Assembly: GCF_002291145.1 (NCBI RefSeq)
Contig: NZ_NTGE01000150.1
Location: 62,001-126,000, forward strand
Length of the DNA stretch: 64,000 bases
Reading direction: 5' to 3'
DNA from: Streptomyces sp. SA15
GTDB taxonomy: Bacteria; Actinomycetota; Actinomycetes; Streptomycetales; Streptomycetaceae
Below the pieces are notes generated by a model, which worked only from the letters and a program-made list of their open reading frames with translations, was not told the DNA's origin and made no database searches. Numbering within the stretch: the first letter of the stretch is position 1; every line of letters starts with the position of its first letter. Of this stretch, positions 17,191-25,919 are shown piece after piece. The position numbers and the translations under genes were made by a program.

Positions 17191-17222
17191 GGATCCACAA
17201 CTCTCCCTGCAGAGACCGTAAT

Positions 17223-17696
17223 CTACGGCCACACGACCCCGCCATCTCGAACGACGAGCGGCTCGAACCGGTCCGATTCATAGAACCTGATCCAGCCCAG
17301 GTGAATTGTCCCGGCCTTGACGCAGTGCCGGTCATCCGCCTTGGTGGACAGCCAGGTGAGGAGTTCGGCAGTGCTGTCGAATTGGTCGGGGTGGATCTCC
17401 TGCCGAATAGTCAGGGCCCATGCACCGTTCGTACGGTCTTCCGGCCGCACCAGTACCGACGTAAGCGCCCCATTCACCTTCCAAGCGTCGCCATGCTGCC
17501 CTAGAAGAGGCACAGGACGGTCCTCTATGACGGGTTCGCCGGCGTCGTCAACCACCACGATCGGAAACTCGGACACGATGCGGAGAATCTCCGGCATGGG
17601 TCCCAGGCCAAGATGCCACCGCAGCTCCGCGAGTTCCGCGTCGGACAGGCCCTCGCGCAGGTTCAGCACGATGGAGAGCTCAAAGATGTCAGCCAT
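17223..17696 (-). CDS. Hypothetical protein
   Basis: 157 residues, start ATG 17696 (MADIFELSIVLNLREGLSDAELAELRWHLG). I do not recognise a family. It is acidic and soluble with no signal peptide; the C-terminal part has the pattern RQEIHPDQFDSTAELLTWLSTKA..IHLGWIRFYESDRFEPLVV. Codon use is normal for Streptomyces. It lies 75 bases downstream of the Imm49-like gene in the same direction, so possibly the same transcript. Confidence 0.65.
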   Translation of the reverse strand: MADIFELSIVLNLREGLSDAELAELRWHLGLGPMPEILRIVSEFPIVVVDDAGEPVIEDRPVPLLGQHGDAWKVNGALTSVLVRPEDRTNGAWALTIRQEIHPDQFDSTAELLTWLSTKADDRHCVKAGTIHLGWIRFYESDRFEPLVVRDGGVVWP

Positions 17697-17771
17697 AGCG
17701 GTGACGCTATCGCCTGGGTATGACGAGGCCACCAGCGACGGCATGCCTGCACGCAGGCAAATGGCTTGCCG

Positions 17772-19454
17772 TCAGGGAATGTCCTCGATCCGTTCGCGAT
17801 TGAGGAGACAGGCAGGCAGATACGGCTGCTTTGGGGCGACAGGGAAGCCATAGTCGTAAGCAAGGCACGCCATCGCGAGCGGTCCGAGCGCTGCCCGGGC
17901 ACGCGGCGCCGCCGATTCCCCCCAGTAGCCGCCGTGTTCCGCGAGGGCTTCGGCAAGTGTCTTGGCGAAAGTGTCGTGGTCCCGTGCGATGATGCGGTGG
18001 AAAAGAGCGACCGGCTGGTAGTCGATCCCGTTCACGAACTCCAGCGGCGCGTGGGTCACATCGTCGTGCCCGGACGTCTGCATGGTGGCGACCAGTTTCT
18101 CCACAACCCCGTCCATGGAGTCGCGTTCGGAGAAATAGGTCTGCAGCGTGTCGATCCAGTTCAGGACGTACTCGTCGGCGGAGTCGTCCTGCCGCAGCGT
18201 CGCGAGCGGCACTTGGCACAGCCGGAAGATCCGGTCCATCTGGCGGCATACGACCGCCAGGTAAAGGGCGTCGAGCCACGCACGGGCATCCGCGGGCGGT
18301 GCGGCAGGCGTGGCGGGCAACTGCCTGACAAGGCCGTCGCCCAGGTGGCACTCCTGCGCCTGCGCGCCGGTGAACAGCGCGCACCCGAGTTGCAGGGCCG
18401 TGGCCCACGCGTCCCAGGTGGCGACGTGCGCCACGTCGGGATCAGCGGCGCAGCGTGCGAGGGCCAGCGCGAGGGCGGAGTCGAAGGCGTCGCCCAGTCC
18501 TGCCGAGTTCTGGGTGAGGCGGGCTATCGACTCGGCTGTGGTGTGCGTGAGTTCGGCAAGGTCCGGAGCATCGGTCGCGGTGCGGGTGGCGAGACGACCG
18601 GCGCGGTCGAGGCGGACCAGACCCTTCATCAGACCGAGCAGTTGCGATGGCGGCCGCAGGGAGAAGGTCCGGGTGTCCCGGTCGATGACCGTGAGCGATG
18701 TCAGTCTGCCGCGGTGCCACCAGTAGACCCGCGGGGACAGCGCACCAGGTCCGTCCTCGTAAGCACCCAACGCGTACGAGGCAAGACTGTTGATCGCATC
18801 GACCACGGATCCGTCGGCGATCGGGTGGTACACCAGGTTGTGCCGGCTCGGCACGACAACGAGGGCACCGGCGTGCGGGAGCGACTCGCCGGTGACCTGC
18901 AGGACCACTTGGGACAGAAACAGCGCCTTGCTGGCCACGAACGGGGAGTCACCGTAAAGGGAGTGCAATCTCGCTCCTCCCTCCATGGGCACTTCCTCAT
19001 GCTCGACCGGTACCCGCACAAGGTTCGCGCGCCCTGCCTCTCCCAGGGCCTCGAGCCCGGCGCGCTCCACATCTTTGTCGGTGAGGATCCGCACACTCGT
19101 CGGCCCATCGAGGGCATAGACGAAGACGAGTCCGTCAGCCACCACACGCCCGTAGCGCAGAACGTCGGCGAGTTCAGGGGCGAGTGACTCGACGGGCAGG
19201 AGCCGGGCATGTGCATCCCGCAGCAGTTCCTCAGCACCCTCGCCGCCCCCACTGGCCTGCCGCAGCCTCGCGAAGTGAGCGGCCACCAGGTCGGGCCAGC
19301 GCTCCTCCCGAAAATTGCGGCACGCGTGCGCCAGGTCGTGCAGGGAGTGGTCGTGACCGTCCTGGAGGTACGGGGCGGTGAGCGCCCGCAGGTGTGAGGC
19401 CTGCGCGGAAGTCAGCATCGGGAGGCTGGAGTCGGGAGCGTCGTCTGATTTCAT
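17772..19454 (-). CDS. Fusion of a DUF1444-like region and an Imm49-like region
   Basis: 560 residues, ATG 19454. Residues about 90-270 (GLVFVYALDGPTSVRILTD ... SLPHAGALVVVPSRHNLVYHPI) resemble DUF1444-type proteins. Residues about 300-550 carry the Imm49 hallmarks AWLDALYLAVVCRQMDRI, YVLNWIDTLQTYF, GYWGES and ALGPLAMACLAYDYGFPV..YLP. Imm49 proteins are predicted immunity factors for polymorphic toxins. No toxin gene adjoins, so this may be an orphan immunity or a reused domain. It is cytoplasmic by appearance. The domain calls are from motif memory. Confidence 0.7.
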   Translation of the reverse strand: MKSDDAPDSSLPMLTSAQASHLRALTAPYLQDGHDHSLHDLAHACRNFREERWPDLVAAHFARLRQASGGGEGAEELLRDAHARLLPVESLAPELADVLRYGRVVADGLVFVYALDGPTSVRILTDKDVERAGLEALGEAGRANLVRVPVEHEEVPMEGGARLHSLYGDSPFVASKALFLSQVVLQVTGESLPHAGALVVVPSRHNLVYHPIADGSVVDAINSLASYALGAYEDGPGALSPRVYWWHRGRLTSLTVIDRDTRTFSLRPPSQLLGLMKGLVRLDRAGRLATRTATDAPDLAELTHTTAESIARLTQNSAGLGDAFDSALALALARCAADPDVAHVATWDAWATALQLGCALFTGAQAQECHLGDGLVRQLPATPAAPPADARAWLDALYLAVVCRQMDRIFRLCQVPLATLRQDDSADEYVLNWIDTLQTYFSERDSMDGVVEKLVATMQTSGHDDVTHAPLEFVNGIDYQPVALFHRIIARDHDTFAKTLAEALAEHGGYWGESAAPRARAALGPLAMACLAYDYGFPVAPKQPYLPACLLNRERIEDIP

Positions 19455-19599
19455 CCCCCGCGACTCTACGAGGCACGCGCGACCGCGTCCAAACAGTCAG
19501 TCGGGCTCTGTTCCTTCTGGTCCCGCCGGACCCCCGCTTTCCCGGCCGTCCGCTCGCTTCTCCCCGTGCTGGAGCGCCCTTGACGCGGCTCGCGGAAGC

Positions 19600-19672
19600 A
19601 CGACACTGACCAAGAAGCGGGCGGCCCCACGGCACCCGTTCAAGCCGCGGCCAGCTCACACCACACGTACTT
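19600..19672. repeat. Direct repeat with 17031-17103
   Basis: About 70 bases around gaccaagaagcgggcggcc and cagctcacaccacacgtac are shared between the 3' end of the HATPase gene and the truncated copy near 17031; six or so mismatches. Confidence 0.65.
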
Positions 19673-20059
19673 ACCCCGGTTGCCATGTCTCGCCAGCGGA
19701 TGCCACCCCCACAGATCAGCACACGCCCGCACCAACGCCAGCCCCCTCCCCTCCTCCAACTCGACCCCCTCATCCAACGGCCTCGGCGGTTCCGGCGGCT
19801 CAGGATCGGCATCCCACGCCCCGATCCGCAGCACCCCCGCCGACCAGGACACCCGCAGGGCGGCCGGCCCCTTCGTATGGCGTACGGCATTGGAGACCAG
19901 CTCCGCCGCGAGTAGCTCGGCGACGTCGACCAGGCCGATCAGTCCGTGCATCGTCAGGATGAGGCGGAGGGTACGGCGGCTTACGGTAACCGCGCGCAGG
20001 TCGTTCGGGATGTAGAGGCAGTACTCCCACGGTTCGCTTTCGTTTTCGGTTTCGGGCAT
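19640..20059 (-). CDS. HATPase_c-type anti-sigma/kinase-like regulator
   Basis: 139-residue single-domain GHKL ATPase of the RsbW/SpoIIAB-like class common in Streptomyces. The N box is LLAAELVSNAVRHTKGP (about residues 50-65), the G1-type box GAWDADPEPPEPP, and the G2-type box EEGRGLALVRACADLWGWHP. It lies divergently from the XRE gene 20286 across 226 bases. This gene, the XRE and the DUF397 gene form the usual WhiJ-type set, in which such ATPases are frequent partners of unknown exact role. Confidence 0.88.
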   Translation of the reverse strand: MPETENESEPWEYCLYIPNDLRAVTVSRRTLRLILTMHGLIGLVDVAELLAAELVSNAVRHTKGPAALRVSWSAGVLRIGAWDADPEPPEPPRPLDEGVELEEGRGLALVRACADLWGWHPLARHGNRGKYVWCELAAA

Positions 20060-20285
20060 GCGTCAACTCCGTTCGGTTAGAGGGGGGTTGCGGCCGACCG
20101 GCGGTGGCAGTGCCGCCCCCGTCATGGCAGGACGGTGCGGTGCGCTTCCGGGACCCCGGCATTCCGCAGCGTGTGCGTCGCGTCACCGACGGTAGGGCCA
20201 CAATTTGGGACGACGCAAGTCGTTGCCGTAATCTTCCCCTCGAACGAGGCGCTGCTCCAGGGCAGTTGAGCGCAAGGAGGAAGAC

Positions 20286-21137
20286 GTGGCGCGCAGAAAA
20301 CAGCCCACCGCACGCCAGGAGCGACTAGGTGCTGAACTGCGCAAACTGCGCGAGGCCGCAGGACTCAAGGGGCGCGAAGCCGCCGCACTGCTCGGAACGG
20401 ACTCGGCTCAGATCAGCCAGATCGAGTTCGGCACGGCGGGCGTGAGCGAGGAGCGCGTACGACGACTTGCCGCTCAGTACTCCTGTACGGACGAGGAGCT
20501 GATCGAGGCCTTGGTGGCGATGGCGACCGATCGGACCGGCGGCTGGTGGGAGGAATACCGAGGCCTGCTACCCACTTCGTTTCTGGACCTCGCCGAGTTG
20601 GAGTACCACGCCACATATCGACTCGACGTGGAGTTCCTGCACGTACCCGGTCTGCTCCAGACGGAAGACTACGCCCGCGCCATCTTCTCGTACCGCGTTC
20701 CCGAACTCCCCGACAGCGACCTTGGGCTGCGCGTGCGCCACCGCATGAAGCGCAAGCTGATCATCGAGAGACCTGTTCCTGTGCCGTACGAAGCGGTGAT
20801 CCACGAGGCAGCCCTGCGCATCAGGGTCGGCGACCGGGCTGCCGCACGCGCTCAGCTCACCCGCATCCTGGAGTGCTCCGAAGCGCCCCACATCACCGTG
20901 CGCGTCATCCCCTTCGACCTGGACGGCTTCGCGGGAGCCACAAACATCATGATGTACGCAGGCGGTGCCGTGCCCAAGCTGGACACAGCCGTACGCGACG
21001 CGCCTCAAGGCGCGGCGTTCATCGATTCCGAGGCCCAACTCAGTGCATTTCGAACGCTCTTCCGTAAAGTGGAGGCTGCGTCACTTGACCCCGAGCGGTC
21101 GCGTGACTTCATGCACAGGCTGGCGAAGGAGTTGTGA
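20286..21137 (+). CDS. XRE-family regulator with DUF5753 (WhiJ-like)
   Basis: 283 residues from GTG 20286, preceded by AAGGAGG at a good distance. The helix-turn-helix is LRKLREAAGLKGREAAALLGTDSAQISQIEFG (residues 18-50). DUF5753 follows, with the usual EEYRGLLPTSFLDLAELEYHA and LLQTEDYARAIF, and GFAGATNIMMY near 215. Such proteins act as developmental repressors paired with a small DUF397 protein, here 8 bases downstream. Confidence 0.93.
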   Translation: MARRKQPTARQERLGAELRKLREAAGLKGREAAALLGTDSAQISQIEFGTAGVSEERVRRLAAQYSCTDEELIEALVAMATDRTGGWWEEYRGLLPTSFLDLAELEYHATYRLDVEFLHVPGLLQTEDYARAIFSYRVPELPDSDLGLRVRHRMKRKLIIERPVPVPYEAVIHEAALRIRVGDRAAARAQLTRILECSEAPHITVRVIPFDLDGFAGATNIMMYAGGAVPKLDTAVRDAPQGAAFIDSEAQLSAFRTLFRKVEAASLDPERSRDFMHRLAKEL

Positions 21138-21145
21138 GGCGCACC

Positions 21146-21343
21146 ATGGTCACCCCTGACAACTGGCAGAAGTCGTCCTACTCGGGAAGCGGTGACGGCA
21201 ACAACTGCGTAGAGATCGCGAACCGCCATACCCGCATAGCGATACGCGACTCGAAGGCCACGACCGACCGCATGCTCACCATCCCAACCGAGGCCTTCAC
21301 CGCCTTCGTCGAAGCCCTGAAGACCCCCAAGACCAAGCCCTGA
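21146..21343 (+). CDS. DUF397 protein (WhiJ partner)
   Basis: 65 residues from ATG 21146 (MVTPDNWQKSSYSGSGDGNNCVEIA), with the family core WxKSSYSxxxGxNCVE and the later RDSK. It is translated right after the XRE gene and almost surely belongs to the same operon. DUF397 proteins are thought to relieve or modulate DNA binding of their XRE partner. Confidence 0.92.
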   Translation: MVTPDNWQKSSYSGSGDGNNCVEIANRHTRIAIRDSKATTDRMLTIPTEAFTAFVEALKTPKTKP

Positions 21344-21365
21344 GCCCGGAGCCCCGCCGCGCCCG

Positions 21366-23990
21366 TCAGAACAAACTCAACAACGCCTCCGCCGGATCCA
21401 CCATCCCGCTCTCCCCGTCCGGCAACGGCAGCTCGAACCACACCGTCTTCCCCCGCGGCGTCCGCCGTGACCCCCACGCCGCGCTGAGAAGCCCGACCAG
21501 TTGCAGCCCGCGACCCCCCTCGTCCGTATCGCGGGCGCGACGTCGGCGCGGCTGGACCAGGCCCGCGTCCCAGACCTCGCACACCAGCGTGCGGTCCAAC
21601 AGCAACCGCAACCTGATCTCACCCTCGCCGTACCGCAACGCATTCGTCACCAGCTCGCTGACCAGCAACTCGGTCGTGTCGACCAGCGGTTCGAGGTCCC
21701 ACGACAGCAACTGCCCCCGCGCGTACTCCCTCGCCCGGCCCACGCTGCGCGGCTCGCGCGGCAGTGTCCAGTCGCCGACCGAGTCGGTGGGCAGGCCCTG
21801 GACACGTGCCATCAGCAACGCGATGTCGTCCTCGCCGTGGTGGGTGTCGAGGGTGTTGAGGACGTGGTCGCAGACGTCCTCCAGGGGGCGGGAGGGGTCC
21901 GTCAGTGCCCCTACGAAGGCCTGAAGGCCCTCGTCCAGCGGATGGTCGCGGGATTCGACCAGTCCATCCGTGTAGAGCGCGAGCAGAGCACCCTCGGGGA
22001 GTTCGACCTCCACCTCCTCGAAGGGTTCACCCCCTACCCCGAGCGGCATGCCCGGCGGCACGTCCAGCATCAGCGCCGTCTCGCCGGGCTCGACCAGCAC
22101 CGGCGGCAGATGACCCGCGTTGGCGAAGGTGCAGCGCCTGGTCACCGAGTCGTAGACCGCGTACACGCACGTAGCCAGGTACACCTCGGACAGGTCGGCC
22201 TCCCGAGGGCGGCGGGCTGCACGCGTGGCCTGCTGGACACCGCCCGGCGCCCCGAGCCCGCGCGCGATCTCGTCCAGCGCCGAGAGCACCTCCGCCGGTT
22301 CCAGATCCAGCAACGCCAGCGTTCGTACGGCGGAGCGGAGTTCGCCCATCGCGACCGCTGCCCGAAGGCCTCGGCCCATCACATCTCCCACCACCAACGC
22401 CGTACGGTGGCCCGGAAGTTCGATGACGTCGAACCAGTCGCCGCCGACCTCGCTCGGCCGGTCGGCGGAGGAGTTGCCGGGCAGGTAGCGGCAGGCGATG
22501 TCGAGGCCGGAGGCCACCGGGTCGCCGGGCGGGAGCAGGGACCGTTGCAGTATCAGCGCGCGCTCGTGCTCGCGGCGGTAGAGGCGGGCGTTGTCGATGC
22601 AGACCGCCGCCCGTGCCGCCAGCTCCACCGCCAGGTCCCGGTCCCGGTCGCCGAACGGCTCGCTGCCCTTCGTACGGGAGAACTGCGCCAGTCCTACGAC
22701 CGTGTCGTGGGCGACCATCGGCACGGCGAGCGTGGACTGGACGAGGCCGCCCTCCTCGGCGGGGACGTACCGCGGGCGGGCGGTGCGCAGGGCGTCCGCG
22801 CAGGGCGAGTTGAAGGGGTAGTGGTGGACCGCGCCGACCGCGACCGGCTTGCCGGAGCCGGTGAAGGGCGCGTCGGAGACGGCGCTGGCGAAGGCCACGC
22901 GGCGTAGTTCCGCGCTGCCGTCGGCCAGGCCCGGCGGGGTCTCGTCGCCGGCCAGGAGGCCCTGGTAGAGGTCGACGGTGGCCAGGTCGCAGAAGCCGGG
23001 CACGACCACGTCGAGGAGCTCGCGGGCCGTGGTCTCCAGGTCGAGGGAGTTGCCGATGCGGGCGCCGGCCTCGTTCAGGAGGGCGAGGTTGCGGCGGGCG
23101 GCGGCGGCCTCGCGGGCGGCGGCGCGGCGCGAGGTGATGTCGAGTCCGAGCCAGGCGACGCCGATGGGACGGCCGGAACCACTGTGCACGCGGTAGAGAT
23201 TGACGGACCAGTGGCGGCGCTCCTCGGAGCCCGGCACGAAACCCGTGATGTGCATGTCCGTGATGGAGCTGCCGGTTTCCAGCACCCGGCGCAGGGTCGC
23301 GGCGACCCGCTCGGCCTCGGGGCGCTGCAGGTAGTCGTGGACGCCGCGGCCGCGGTGGTCGTCGGGACCGCCGCCGAAGGTGTTGGCGAACTGCTGGTTG
23401 ACGCGGCGTACCCGCAGGTCGGTGTCGATGAGCAGGAAACCGAACGGAGATTGGCCGAAAATGGACTGCGACGCGGCGAGGTCGGTCTCGATGCTGCGCA
23501 GGGTGCGGACGTCGACGACGATGCAGACGGCGGCCTTCTCGCCGTCCTCGGTCCGCGTCGGCATGACATAGACCTCGGCGAGGCCCTGCCGGCCGCGCTC
23601 ACCGTCCGCCGTGTCCGGGATCCGGAAGGGGACGACTCCGGTCCACTCCCGGCCGTCCAGGATCTCGGCCATCTTGCGCTGGCCCTGCTCGCGCAGGTCG
23701 GGGTCGATGAACGCCTCTATGGGGTCCATGCCGACCGCGTGCTCGGCGGAGATGCCGAAGAGCTGTTCGGCGCGCAGGCTCCACTGGTCGACCAGCCCGT
23801 CGGGGCCGATCGAGAAGGACGCGACCTTGATGTAGTCGTAGATGGAGCCGGGCGGACTGCTCTGCCACATGGCGTCAGCGGGCGGCACATCGCCCGACGC
23901 GGCTTCCGCCACGGCATCACCCGTGGCCCCTGCCCTCGCGCCGTCCGACGGGTCCTCGGACTCCGTGGCCTTCGCTGGTATCTCGCTCAC
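21366..23990 (-). CDS. PAS-PAS-GAF-SpoIIE phosphatase with C-terminal HATPase
   Basis: 874-residue multi-domain signalling protein. Start GTG 23990 has GGAGGGG seven to eight bases upstream. Order: PAS about 54-150 (VASFSIGPDGLVDQWSLRAEQLFGI), PAS about 172-280 (QSPFGFLLIDTDLRVRRVNQQFANTFG), GAF about 300-460, PP2C/SpoIIE about 488-720 with VGGDWFDVIELPGHRTALVVGDVMGRGLRAA, and an HATPase about 750-860 with LLVSELVTNALRYGEG. It carries both phosphatase and kinase-like activities against an anti-sigma antagonist type of target. No membrane helix, so sensing is cytoplasmic. It converges with the DUF397 gene, 22 bases apart. Confidence 0.93.
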   Translation of the reverse strand: MSEIPAKATESEDPSDGARAGATGDAVAEAASGDVPPADAMWQSSPPGSIYDYIKVASFSIGPDGLVDQWSLRAEQLFGISAEHAVGMDPIEAFIDPDLREQGQRKMAEILDGREWTGVVPFRIPDTADGERGRQGLAEVYVMPTRTEDGEKAAVCIVVDVRTLRSIETDLAASQSIFGQSPFGFLLIDTDLRVRRVNQQFANTFGGGPDDHRGRGVHDYLQRPEAERVAATLRRVLETGSSITDMHITGFVPGSEERRHWSVNLYRVHSGSGRPIGVAWLGLDITSRRAAAREAAAARRNLALLNEAGARIGNSLDLETTARELLDVVVPGFCDLATVDLYQGLLAGDETPPGLADGSAELRRVAFASAVSDAPFTGSGKPVAVGAVHHYPFNSPCADALRTARPRYVPAEEGGLVQSTLAVPMVAHDTVVGLAQFSRTKGSEPFGDRDRDLAVELAARAAVCIDNARLYRREHERALILQRSLLPPGDPVASGLDIACRYLPGNSSADRPSEVGGDWFDVIELPGHRTALVVGDVMGRGLRAAVAMGELRSAVRTLALLDLEPAEVLSALDEIARGLGAPGGVQQATRAARRPREADLSEVYLATCVYAVYDSVTRRCTFANAGHLPPVLVEPGETALMLDVPPGMPLGVGGEPFEEVEVELPEGALLALYTDGLVESRDHPLDEGLQAFVGALTDPSRPLEDVCDHVLNTLDTHHGEDDIALLMARVQGLPTDSVGDWTLPREPRSVGRAREYARGQLLSWDLEPLVDTTELLVSELVTNALRYGEGEIRLRLLLDRTLVCEVWDAGLVQPRRRRARDTDEGGRGLQLVGLLSAAWGSRRTPRGKTVWFELPLPDGESGMVDPAEALLSLF

Positions 23991-24264
23991 GCGAACCGTC
24001 CCCTCCAGCTCACCGCGTCCGGCACCGGTCACCGGCAGCGGCTGCCCGCAGTATCCAGCACTACGGCGCCGCACAACACGGTGTTCACGATCACAGCACG
24101 GTCCCGATGGTTTTTGGACCGGACCGTGACAACACCTACAGTCTTCTAACCAGCGGACACGTCGTCGAATCACATCCGCGGACAACCGCCACTGGCCTGA
24201 ACCAATCGCTGGACAGTGCGGACGTGGACGTACAGCCCTTCCGCGGACGGATCGTTCATCCCGG

Positions 24265-24395
24265 TACCGCGAGTTGGAATCTCCCGCTACCGCGGGTTGG
24301 TATCTGCCGCACCCGCGGGTTGGTATCTGCCGCACCCGCGGGTTGGTGTCTCCCACTACCGCGGGTTGGAATCACGGCGGTACCGCGAGTTCGAA
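24265..24395. repeat. Tandem array of six 23-bp repeats
   Basis: Six copies built on a core (t/a)(a/c)cCGCG(g/a)GTTGG(a/t)AT. The CGCGGG core recurs at 24268, 24291, 24314, 24337, 24360 and 24384, that is every 23 bases with one 24-base step. Copies 3 and 4 are nearly identical and have a palindromic ACCCGCGGGT core. The last copy lies inside the final codons of the HATPase gene 24372-24800. The array separates that gene from the SpoIIE gene downstream. Confidence 0.85.
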
Positions 24396-24800
24396 CCACA
24401 CCGTCTTGCCCGCCTCGCCCGGCCGGGTACCCCAGCGGCGCGAGGAATGGGCCACCAGTTGTAGTCCGCGGCCGCTCTCGTCGTCGGGCCGGGCGACGCG
24501 CCGGCGGGGCGGGTCGGGCAGCGGGTCGGAGACCTCGACCAGCAGTACGTCGCTCAGGCCCGCGGGCCGTACGAGCCGTACGCCGATGGGGCCCGTGGCG
24601 TGCCGCAGGGAGTTGGTCACCAGTTCGCTGACCAACAGCGCCGCCAGGTCGGCGAGGCTGTCGAGGTTCCAGTCGCGCAGCCGGCCGCGGACGACGGCGC
24701 GGGCGGTGCGTACGGCGCCCGGGTCCGCGGGGAAGGTCCACTCGGCGCGGTCGCCTTCGGTGTCGATCACGCCGATCACATCCCAGGCCGCCCGGCTCAC
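24372..24800 (-). CDS. HATPase_c-type anti-sigma/kinase-like regulator
   Basis: 142-residue GHKL ATPase. N box LAALLVSELVTNSLRHATGP (about residues 54-73), then VEVSDPLPDPPRRR, ESGRGLQLVAHSSRRWG and the closing KTVWFELAVPP. It lies upstream of and co-directional with the SpoIIE protein, whose C-terminal domain is of the same family. The two might act on the same antagonist. Its last codons are part of the 23-bp array. Confidence 0.9.
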   Translation of the reverse strand: MSRAAWDVIGVIDTEGDRAEWTFPADPGAVRTARAVVRGRLRDWNLDSLADLAALLVSELVTNSLRHATGPIGVRLVRPAGLSDVLLVEVSDPLPDPPRRRVARPDDESGRGLQLVAHSSRRWGTRPGEAGKTVWFELAVPP

Positions 24801-24914
24801 CCCATGTCCGGTTTCGTGGGGTTAATGGGCACATACCCGGTATCACGTGGCCAGTACCGCGCTCGACGGCGCGCAGTGGCACGAACGGCGTACGGAGTGA
24901 TCAGCGCCGCCTGT

Positions 24915-24974
24915 ACAGACGGCCAGACAGACGGCCAGACAGGCGGCCCGACAGACGGCCCGACAGACGCCCCG
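24915..24974. repeat. Five tandem 12-bp repeats
   Basis: acagacggccag units at 24915, 24927, 24939, 24951 and 24963 with one or two changes each, in the intergenic space between the HATPase and NUDIX genes. Probably a slippage-prone minisatellite; no function seen. Confidence 0.8.
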
Positions 24975-25006
24975 GGGCGGGCGGGACATGTCAGACGGCG
25001 GCTCTG

Positions 25007-25411
25007 TCAGGCGGGCTCCAGCCTCGCGAGCACCTCGCGCACGGCGGGCACGTCCTGGTCCAGCCAGCTCACGTTCCAGATCTCGGCGGGCGCGAGCCAG
25101 CACAGTGCGTCGTGGTCCTGGAGGGGCTTGGGCTCTCCGGAGCCGGGGAGCAGCCGCGCTGTCCACACCCGCAGGACGTACGGCGGCTTCAGCGGCCACT
25201 CCCCCGGAAGGCGCTCGACGGGGGCAGTCTCGACACCGAGTTCCTCGCGCAGCTCACGCACCAGAGCCGCTTCGGGCGTCTCGCCCGCCTCGACCTTGCC
25301 GCCGGGGAGCTCCCAGCGCCCGGCCAACTCCGGGGGCGCGCTGCGGCGCGCGGCGAGCAGGCGGCCGCCGTCGAGCAGGGCGGCCCCCACCACCACGATC
25401 CGTTCCGTCAT
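25007..25411 (-). CDS. NUDIX hydrolase, MutT-like
   Basis: 134 residues from ATG 25411 (MTERIVVVGAALLDGGRLLAARR). The Nudix box GGKVEAGETPEAALVRELREELG (residues 37-59) is complete. Length and opening strand match MutT/8-oxo-dGTP or (d)CTP diphosphatase proteins that cleanse the nucleotide pool; exact substrate unknown. Confidence 0.92.
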   Translation of the reverse strand: MTERIVVVGAALLDGGRLLAARRSAPPELAGRWELPGGKVEAGETPEAALVRELREELGVETAPVERLPGEWPLKPPYVLRVWTARLLPGSGEPKPLQDHDALCWLAPAEIWNVSWLDQDVPAVREVLARLEPA

Positions 25412-25544
25412 ACGCGGGAGCCTACGGGAGCAGGCGTGGCGCAACGGGCAGGGACCGACTGCAAGACAGCGGGCGCGGACCGGGCTCGTCGACACAACGG
25501 TCACGGACCGGCTCGAGACAACAGTCAAACAGTCACGGGCCGGC

Positions 25545-25736
25545 TCAGTCGGCCGCGCTCGCCCCGTTCTGCCCGATCCGCTCGACCCAGTAGAGCTGTT
25601 TGTGGCCGCGACCGTCGAGGCTGTCCGCGATCTTCTGGGCCTCTGCCCGGGTCGCGTACCGGCCCACGCGGTAGCGATTGCCGTTGTCGTCCTGCCGTAT
25701 GACGAGCCAGGGAAGAGTGATCGTGCCGTCGTTCAT
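25545..25736 (-). CDS. Small SPOR-type domain protein
   Basis: 63 residues from ATG 25736 (MNDGTITLPWLVIRQDDNGNRYRVGRYATRAEAQKIADSL). It consists of one SPOR-like fold in which a strand (YRVGRYATRAEAQ) and helix precede KQLYWVERI. It is a conserved short protein in Streptomyces as I remember it. No signal peptide, so the peptidoglycan-binding role of SPOR domains is not assured. Confidence 0.8.
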   Translation of the reverse strand: MNDGTITLPWLVIRQDDNGNRYRVGRYATRAEAQKIADSLDGRGHKQLYWVERIGQNGASAAD

Positions 25737-25891
25737 CGCGCCCCTCCACTTCCCGCCCACGGCCTGCGCCGTGCCCCGCCCGCTAAGGAAACCGCAATCC
25801 GCATATGCCCGAGCCTACGCCCAACCTTTACGCAGCGAACACGGCTTTTCACAAAGAGGTACGCAACCAGCCAAGCCAGACCAGCGCGCCA

Positions 25892-25919
25892 GGGGGCGCA
25901 CATCATCGAACGCGCCCCC
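25892..25919. terminator. Stem-loop between SPOR and GntR genes
   Basis: GGGGGCGC (25892-25899) and GCGCCCCC (25912-25919) form an 8-bp GC stem with a 12-base loop. Without a T-run it is a typical actinobacterial terminator candidate, probably ending the gntR transcript (stop at 26139, minus strand). The surrounding 25737-26138 holds no supported gene. Confidence 0.5.

Noticed and set aside
15575..17221. 548-codon plus frame overlapping the ISL3 transposase
   Set aside because: Composition is Arg/Pro-rich without family motifs; the other plus frame encodes a complete ISL3 transposase.
24265..24395. CRISPR array
   Set aside because: Units are contiguous with no spacers, and no cas gene is in the window.
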